Origin: Micromonospora wenchangensis
GTDB lineage: Bacteria > Actinomycetota > Actinomycetes > Mycobacteriales > Micromonosporaceae
Assembly: GCF_002210435.1 (NCBI RefSeq)
Contig: NZ_MZMV01000006.1
Span: 1 to 64,000 of the forward strand
DNA length: 64,000 nt
Reading direction: 5' to 3'
The notes beneath the pieces were generated by a model that had not been told where the DNA came from, did no database searches, and saw nothing but the letters and a program-made list of their open reading frames with translations. This document shows positions 59,590 through 64,000 of this stretch, one piece after another; position 1 is the first letter of the stretch; every line of letters begins with the position of its first letter. A program made the position numbers and the translations under genes.

Positions 59590-60470
59590 CCGGGGCGACG
59601 GAACTGCTCGCCGAACGGTTGCTGCGGGCCGGGATCGGTGACGTCGTCACCGTCGAGCCGGTCAGTGGTGGCCTCGCCGCGCTCGCCGGGATCGCCCACC
59701 GCAGGGACGCGCCGCCGGTCTTCGTCAAGACCTTCGCCGAACCCCCCGACGGGGACGCCTTCGGCGCGGAGGCCGAGGGTCTGACGGCCCTGCGGGAACT
59801 CGGCGGGCTGGCCACCCCCGACGTGGTCGTGGCGAGCCGGGAGGTGCTCGTGCTGTCGCTGCTGTCGCCGAGGCCGTCCGACGGGGCGTTCTGGGAGGGG
59901 TTCGCGCACGCACTGGCCCACCTGCACACCAGCACCGTCCATCCCCGTTTCGGCTGGCACCGGGACAACTGGTTGGGACGTCGCCGGCAGGTCAACACCT
60001 GGGCCGACGACGGCTTCGCCTTCTTCGCCGAGCACCGCCTGCTGCGCTGGCTGCGTGAGCCGAGGGTCCGGGCCGCGCTCGACCCCGCGGACCGGGCCGC
60101 GGTGCAACGGCTGTGTGCCCGGCTGCCCGAGCTGCTGCCGGACCGGCCTGCCTGCCTGACCCACGGCGACCTGTGGTCGCAGAACGTGCTGTCCGACGGG
60201 GCGGGGCGGGCGGCGGTGATCGATCCGGCGGTGTCGTACGGGTGGGCCGAGGTGGACCTGGCGCACCTGTGGACCACGGCGGCGCCACCGGAGTCGGGTC
60301 GGTTCTTCGCCGTCTACGCCGAGCTGACCGGCCTCGACGCCGGCTGGCGGGCCCGCATGCCGATCATCCAGCTACGGCAGCACCTGGCGGTGCTGGCCCA
60401 GTTCGACGACGACTGGGGTGCCGCCGACACGATCCGGGCCACCCTGGCCCCGTTCCGGTCACGGGCCTGA
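59586..60470 (+). CDS. Fructosamine kinase family protein
   Basis: A 294-residue phosphotransferase of the FN3K/APH fold: PPVFVKTFAEPP (ATP Lys), the catalytic loop THGDLWSQNVLSDGAG and metal motif AVIDPAVSYGWAEVDLAHL. It phosphorylates ketosamines on glycated proteins or small molecules to aid their removal. The GTG start overlaps the preceding membrane-protein gene. Confidence 0.9.
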   Translation: MTGATELLAERLLRAGIGDVVTVEPVSGGLAALAGIAHRRDAPPVFVKTFAEPPDGDAFGAEAEGLTALRELGGLATPDVVVASREVLVLSLLSPRPSDGAFWEGFAHALAHLHTSTVHPRFGWHRDNWLGRRRQVNTWADDGFAFFAEHRLLRWLREPRVRAALDPADRAAVQRLCARLPELLPDRPACLTHGDLWSQNVLSDGAGRAAVIDPAVSYGWAEVDLAHLWTTAAPPESGRFFAVYAELTGLDAGWRARMPIIQLRQHLAVLAQFDDDWGAADTIRATLAPFRSRA

Positions 60471-60495
60471 CCGGTCCGGGCCCCGGCGGTCCCGG

Positions 60496-60885
60496 TCACG
60501 GCTGCGATACCCCGGGCGGCTGCCGGTCCGGCCAGAACGGCCATTCCTCGAACGACCGGCACCGCCCGTCGTCGGCGAAGCGCATCACCCACAGGTCGCG
60601 GTACTCCTGCGTGACCGGGTCGCCGTAGCGGACCTCGTGGTGGGACACGGCGGTGTCGCCGTCGACCGCGACGACCGTGCTGGTCATCCGGAAGACCTCG
60701 TCGGGACCGTCGCGCTGTTCCTCCCACATCCGGGCGATGGCCGGCAGACCCACCACGGGGGCCAGGTAGGGCCCCTGCCGGTAGCTCGCGTCCTCGGTGA
60801 ACAGCGTGCCCAGGGTGTCCGTGCCCGGCGTCCGCCAGGCCCGCTCGTAGCCGACGAGCCAGTCGTCGACCTGCTTCCGGTCCAT
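60496..60885 (-). CDS. SnoaL-like (NTF2-fold) protein
   Basis: A 129-residue NTF2-fold protein: VDDWLVGYERAWRTPGTDTLGTLFTEDASYRQGP, LPAIARMWEEQRDG, FRMTSTVVAVDGDTAVSHHEVRYGDP and YRDLWVMRFADDGRCRSFEEWPF. Ligand or reaction unknown; such proteins are often polyketide-like cyclases or hydrolases. Single gene. Confidence 0.85.
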   Translation of the reverse strand: MDRKQVDDWLVGYERAWRTPGTDTLGTLFTEDASYRQGPYLAPVVGLPAIARMWEEQRDGPDEVFRMTSTVVAVDGDTAVSHHEVRYGDPVTQEYRDLWVMRFADDGRCRSFEEWPFWPDRQPPGVSQP

Positions 60886-60978
60886 GTGCCCCACCCTGCC
60901 ACCCGACCGGTCCCCGTGCCCGGGTTGCCCGCACCCCCGGCGTGCCGGCAGCCGGAGGTGCGGCACGTCACCCTGACG

Positions 60979-61004
60979 AACTGTACCGGCTGGTCGGTAC
61001 AGTT
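60979..61004. promoter_or_regulatory. TetR-type operator: perfect 10-bp inverted repeat
   Basis: AACTGTACCG and CGGTACAGTT are exact reverse complements around a 6-base centre, 5 bases before the MFS pump start (61010). It is the expected binding site for the TetR regulator encoded two genes down. Confidence 0.8.
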
Positions 61005-61009
61005 CCCGC

Positions 61010-62518
61010 GTGATCACGTCCTCCACCCCGGTCCCCGCTCCGGTCCTGTCCACCCGCCGCCGGTGGGCGGCGCTGGCCGTGCTGGCCGCGGCGGTGCTGC
61101 TGCTCGCCGTCGACGGGACGGTGCTGTCGCTGGCGGTGCCGGCGCTGACCGCGAGCCTGGCGCCGACCGCGGAACAGGTCCTCTGGATCGGTGACATCTA
61201 CTCGCTGACCCTCGCGGGGCTGCTGGTGCTGATGGGTAACCTGGCCGACCGGTTCGGACGCAAACGGGTCCTGCTGGTCGGTTCGGTGGCGTTCGGCGCG
61301 GCCTCGCTGCTGGCCGCGTTCGCCCCCAGCGCACCGGCGCTGATCGGGGCCCGGCTGCTGCTCGGCGTGGCCGGCGCGACGCTGATGCCGTCCACCCTGT
61401 CGCTGATCCGCAACATCTTCACCGACAGCGGCGAACGGACCCGGGCGATCGCCATCTGGTCCACCGCCTTCGGCGCCGGGTCGGCGGTCGGGCCGCTGGT
61501 GGGCGGGTTCCTGCTGGAGCACTTCTGGTGGGGCTCGGTGTTCCTCATCAACGTCCCGGTGATGGTCCTGGTGGTGGTCTCCGGCCTGCTGCTGCTCCCG
61601 GAGTCCCGCGACCCGCGACCGGGCCGCTTCGACGTGCTCTCCGCGGTGCTGTCCATGGCGGCGGTCGTGCCGCTGGTGTACGCCGTCAAGCACGTGGTCG
61701 GGGCCGGCGTCGACGGCGTGACGGTGTCCTGCCTGCTGGTCGGCGTGACCGCCGGGGTGCTGTTCGTGCGGCGGCAGCGGCGACTGGAACAGCCCATGCT
61801 CGACATCGAACTGTTCGGCAACCCGGCGTTCCTCGGGGCGGTCGTCGCCAACGTCGTCGCCATCTTCGCGCTGGTCGGCATGCTGTTCTTCTTCTCGCAG
61901 TACCTCCAGTTCGCCAGGGGGTTCAGCCCGTTGCAGGCGGGCCTGGCCGAGTTGCCCGCGACCCTGGCCTCGATCGTCGTCGTCGTGATCATCGCGCTGG
62001 TCGTGGCCCGGTTCGGCCGGGGCAGGGCCATCGCGCTCGGCCTCGGTCTGGCCGCCGCGGGGCTGGCCGGGGTGGCGGCGGCCGCGCACGCGCCGTACCT
62101 GTGGCTCGGGTTGGCGCTCGTGCCCATCGGCCTCGGCATCGGGCTGGCGATGACGCTGACCGGCGACGCCATCATCTCGGCCGCACCCCCGCGCAAGGCC
62201 GGTTCCGTCTCGGCGATCACCGAGACCGCCAACGAACTCGGCGTGGTACTGGGCATCGCGGTGCTGGGCTCCCTGCTGTCGCTGGTCTACCGGCACGCGG
62301 TGAGCGTGCCGTCCGGGCTGCCGGCCGCCGACGCGGCCCGGGTCCGTGACTCGCTGGGCTCGGCGCTACAGGTGCTGCCGCCGCAGGCCGCCGCCGGCGC
62401 CCGGGACGCGTTCATCACCGGCGTGCAGGTCACCTCGTCGCTCGCCGCGGTGCTGACCCTCGGCGCGGCGGCGCTGGCCTGGGTGCTGATCCCGTCGCCG
62501 CGCCCGCCCCGGCCGTAG
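61010..62518 (+). CDS. MFS drug exporter, 14-helix QacA/EmrB type
   Basis: A 502-residue proton-driven pump with 14 predicted helices: AVLAAAVLLLAVDGTVLSLAVPALTASL (motif D1), LMGNLADRFGRKRVLLVGSV (motif A), GARLLLGVAGATLMPSTLSLIRNIF (motif B) and AFGAGSAVGPLVGGFLLE (motif C). It exports toxic cations or antibiotics. It starts at a GTG immediately after the TetR-type operator and is followed by the tetR gene, so it is substrate-inducible. Confidence 0.92.
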   Translation: MITSSTPVPAPVLSTRRRWAALAVLAAAVLLLAVDGTVLSLAVPALTASLAPTAEQVLWIGDIYSLTLAGLLVLMGNLADRFGRKRVLLVGSVAFGAASLLAAFAPSAPALIGARLLLGVAGATLMPSTLSLIRNIFTDSGERTRAIAIWSTAFGAGSAVGPLVGGFLLEHFWWGSVFLINVPVMVLVVVSGLLLLPESRDPRPGRFDVLSAVLSMAAVVPLVYAVKHVVGAGVDGVTVSCLLVGVTAGVLFVRRQRRLEQPMLDIELFGNPAFLGAVVANVVAIFALVGMLFFFSQYLQFARGFSPLQAGLAELPATLASIVVVVIIALVVARFGRGRAIALGLGLAAAGLAGVAAAAHAPYLWLGLALVPIGLGIGLAMTLTGDAIISAAPPRKAGSVSAITETANELGVVLGIAVLGSLLSLVYRHAVSVPSGLPAADAARVRDSLGSALQVLPPQAAAGARDAFITGVQVTSSLAAVLTLGAAALAWVLIPSPRPPRP

Positions 62519-62531
62519 GTACGGTGTCGCC

Positions 62532-63113
62532 GTGGGACGCACAGCCGGCCGGTCGCCGCAGGACACCAGACGTGCCCTGCTCGATGCCGCCGCGGACGTC
62601 GTCCGCGCCCGGGGGATCCACGCCCCGCTGGACGACATCGCCCGCTTCGCCGGCGTGTCCAAGGGCGGGCTGATCTACCACTTCGCCAGCAAGGACGACC
62701 TGATCCTGGAACTGGCCCGCGACCAGCTCGCCGCCTTCCAGGCCGGCATCGACGCCGCGCTGGACCCCACGGACACCGCACCGGGTCGGCTGACCCGGGC
62801 CTACCTGCGCGCCTCGGTCGCGCCCGCCGGCGACGACGCCGCCGTACGTGCCTCGATGGCGCTGGTCACCCAGCTCATGACGCTGCCCGCGGTCGCCGAA
62901 CTCGCCCGCGCCGACGCGGAACGGCTGGCGGCGGCCCTCGCCGCCGACGGGCTGCCCGCCGACGTGCTGGCGCTCGTGGTGGCGGCGGCGGACGGCATGA
63001 GCAGCGCGCCCCTATGGGGTGCCCCGACGCACACCCCCGCCCACCGGCGACTGCTGGAACGGCTGCTGCACCTGACCCGGCACCCGCACCTGTGGGAGAC
63101 GCTCACGCCCTGA
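62532..63113 (+). CDS. TetR-family repressor of the adjacent MFS pump
   Basis: A 193-residue regulator with a TetR DNA-binding domain (TRRALLDAAADVVRARGIHAPLDDIARFAGVSKGGLIYHFASKDDLILEL) and a C-terminal ligand domain (DUF-type TetR_C with ASMALVTQLMTLPAVAELA). Starts 13 bases after the MFS stop, so both are co-transcribed and probably autoregulated through the 60979-61004 palindrome. Confidence 0.93.
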   Translation: MGRTAGRSPQDTRRALLDAAADVVRARGIHAPLDDIARFAGVSKGGLIYHFASKDDLILELARDQLAAFQAGIDAALDPTDTAPGRLTRAYLRASVAPAGDDAAVRASMALVTQLMTLPAVAELARADAERLAAALAADGLPADVLALVVAAADGMSSAPLWGAPTHTPAHRRLLERLLHLTRHPHLWETLTP

Positions 63114-63248
63114 GCCGGGCGACCCGCGCGGCCCGTCACGGCCGCGACGTCGGCAGCTGTCGACGCCCCGCCGCAGGCGGTATCCTCATCCACTCTCGTC
63201 GATCGGCGAGGTGGTTTCGTTCCGCTCCGCACACCCTTCGGAGGCACG

Positions 63249-63923
63249 ATGAGGTTCCGCATCGCCCGTACGCTCGGCGCACTCGCGCTCGTGCTGGGAG
63301 CCGTCGCCGTACCGGCGACCCCGGCCGCCGCGCACGACACCGCCGACGCGATCGCGGTCTACCCGCCGATCCAGGACTCGTCCACCTGGAACAGGTTCGG
63401 CGGGTCCGGGCCGGCCAACCACCACATCGTGTTCGGCAACTGGGGCTACACCAACGACTGGGCGGTCGACATCTACCGCAACCCGGGGGCCACCGTCGTC
63501 TCCCCGTTCGGCACCAAGACCGCGGCCGGCCATCCGGTCGCGGTCACCGTGGTCACCGTCCGTCCGGGCTGCGCGACCGGGAACCTCGCCGACGGCGGCT
63601 ACCGGATCGGACTGGAGGCCCGGGACACCACGACCGGCGGGGTGGTCGGCCGGGCGGACGTGATGCACGTGAACAACAAGCCCGGCGGCGTGGTCGTCGG
63701 CGCCTCGGTCGGCCCGTGGACCAAGCTCGGCGAGACCGGCCGGTTCCGGTACTCCAGCTGTTACCAGGTCAACGGGGACAGCGGCGCGCACATCCACCTT
63801 GAGGTGATCAACCAGCACCGGTACTCCTGCTACGTCAACCGCGCCGCCGACACCGCCCTGACCGACCTGACCGTGGTCGGCCGGATCGGCGTCCACTACT
63901 CCGGCCAGCGCGCCGCCTGCTGA
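63249..63923 (+). CDS. Secreted M23-like (LytM-type) protein
   Basis: A 224-residue secreted protein with a signal peptide to about residue 28 (LALVLGAVAVPATPAAA-HD). The mature part resembles the M23 peptidase fold: NWGYTNDWAVDIYRNPGATVVSPFG carries the metal-ligand Asp region and GAHIHLEVINQ the H-x-H pair. The first metal-ligand His is not clearly present and the core is longer than usual, so peptidase activity is uncertain. Four cysteines (about 112, 171, 196, 224) could form disulfides. GGAGG precedes ATG 63249. Confidence 0.75.
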   Translation: MRFRIARTLGALALVLGAVAVPATPAAAHDTADAIAVYPPIQDSSTWNRFGGSGPANHHIVFGNWGYTNDWAVDIYRNPGATVVSPFGTKTAAGHPVAVTVVTVRPGCATGNLADGGYRIGLEARDTTTGGVVGRADVMHVNNKPGGVVVGASVGPWTKLGETGRFRYSSCYQVNGDSGAHIHLEVINQHRYSCYVNRAADTALTDLTVVGRIGVHYSGQRAAC

Positions 63924-64000
63924 CCACGGCCGGAGGCGGGACGACCGGTCCGTCACCGACGGTCGGCGTCGCCGCCGCCCGCCGGGGCCGGGTCCGTGCC

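Noticed and set aside
1..64000. tRNA, rRNA, IS elements, prophage or CRISPR arrays
   Set aside because: No cloverleaf-like sequence, transposase, integrase, phage gene or regular repeat-spacer array was recognised on either strand.

Overview
The window is very GC-rich, strongly GC3-biased DNA with densely packed genes, many GTGA/ATGA stop-start overlaps, and rare TTA codons. This and the gene content (DUF574 SAM methyltransferase, SigJ, Spo0M, AA10 LPMO, CBM2 protein, IdeR-type iron boxes) point to a filamentous actinomycete, most likely Micromonosporaceae (Micromonospora-like). The genus is an inference; no rRNA or tRNA gene is visible. All functions are assigned by reading motifs and recalling families, not by searches.

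Layout. 1-6.5 kb: small chromosomal genes (DUF4291, a Ser-Ile-Gly repeat protein, SigJ with a divergent antibiotic-biosynthesis-monooxygenase protein, Spo0M). 6.9-9.5 kb: a DUF574 methyltransferase overlapping a GGDEF/EAL protein. 9.7-13.9 kb: an ECF sigma / zinc anti-sigma / ABC-2 exporter operon. 14-16.6 kb: a class V aminotransferase and an inositol monophosphatase-family enzyme. 16.7-21.9 kb: a TPR-CHAT caspase-like protein divergent from an S8 protease, a sigma factor and a small partner. 22-23 kb: a secreted protein.

23.4-40.5 kb is the most interesting region. It looks like a biosynthetic cluster for a prenylated phosphoglycolipid related in logic to moenomycin. It has a short-chain prenyl diphosphate synthase and IPP isomerase for precursors. 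A GGGP synthase/MoeO5-like domain, fused to an FAD oxidase, is expected to make the prenyl-glycerol-phosphate ether, and there are two tandem MoeN5-like prenyltransferase-fold enzymes. Sugar chemistry is supplied by three glycosyltransferases, a nucleotide-sugar epimerase and a radical SAM/SPASM enzyme. A second FAD oxidase, a heterodimeric ABC exporter and a separate ABC ATPase/permease pair complete the set. The MoeO5-oxidase fusion, the MoeN5 pair and the two oxidases differ from the moenomycin gene set as I know it, so the product is probably new. No pathway-specific regulator is visible inside the cluster, but the transporter ATPase carries a TTA leucine codon.

40.7-43 kb: a CBM2-type secreted protein, a P-loop kinase, an orphan Imm7 immunity protein and a hypothetical. 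43-52 kb: an iron locus with two IdeR/DtxR-like boxes controlling a DUF2470 protein, a standalone ribosomal protein S4 gene, a heterodimeric ABC exporter-fold pair and a complete siderophore importer. 52-64 kb: an ABC ATPase, a PadR/PspC operon with a perfect operator palindrome, an AA10 lytic polysaccharide monooxygenase, small enzymes and hypotheticals, an MFS pump/TetR pair with a perfect operator palindrome, and a secreted M23-like protein.
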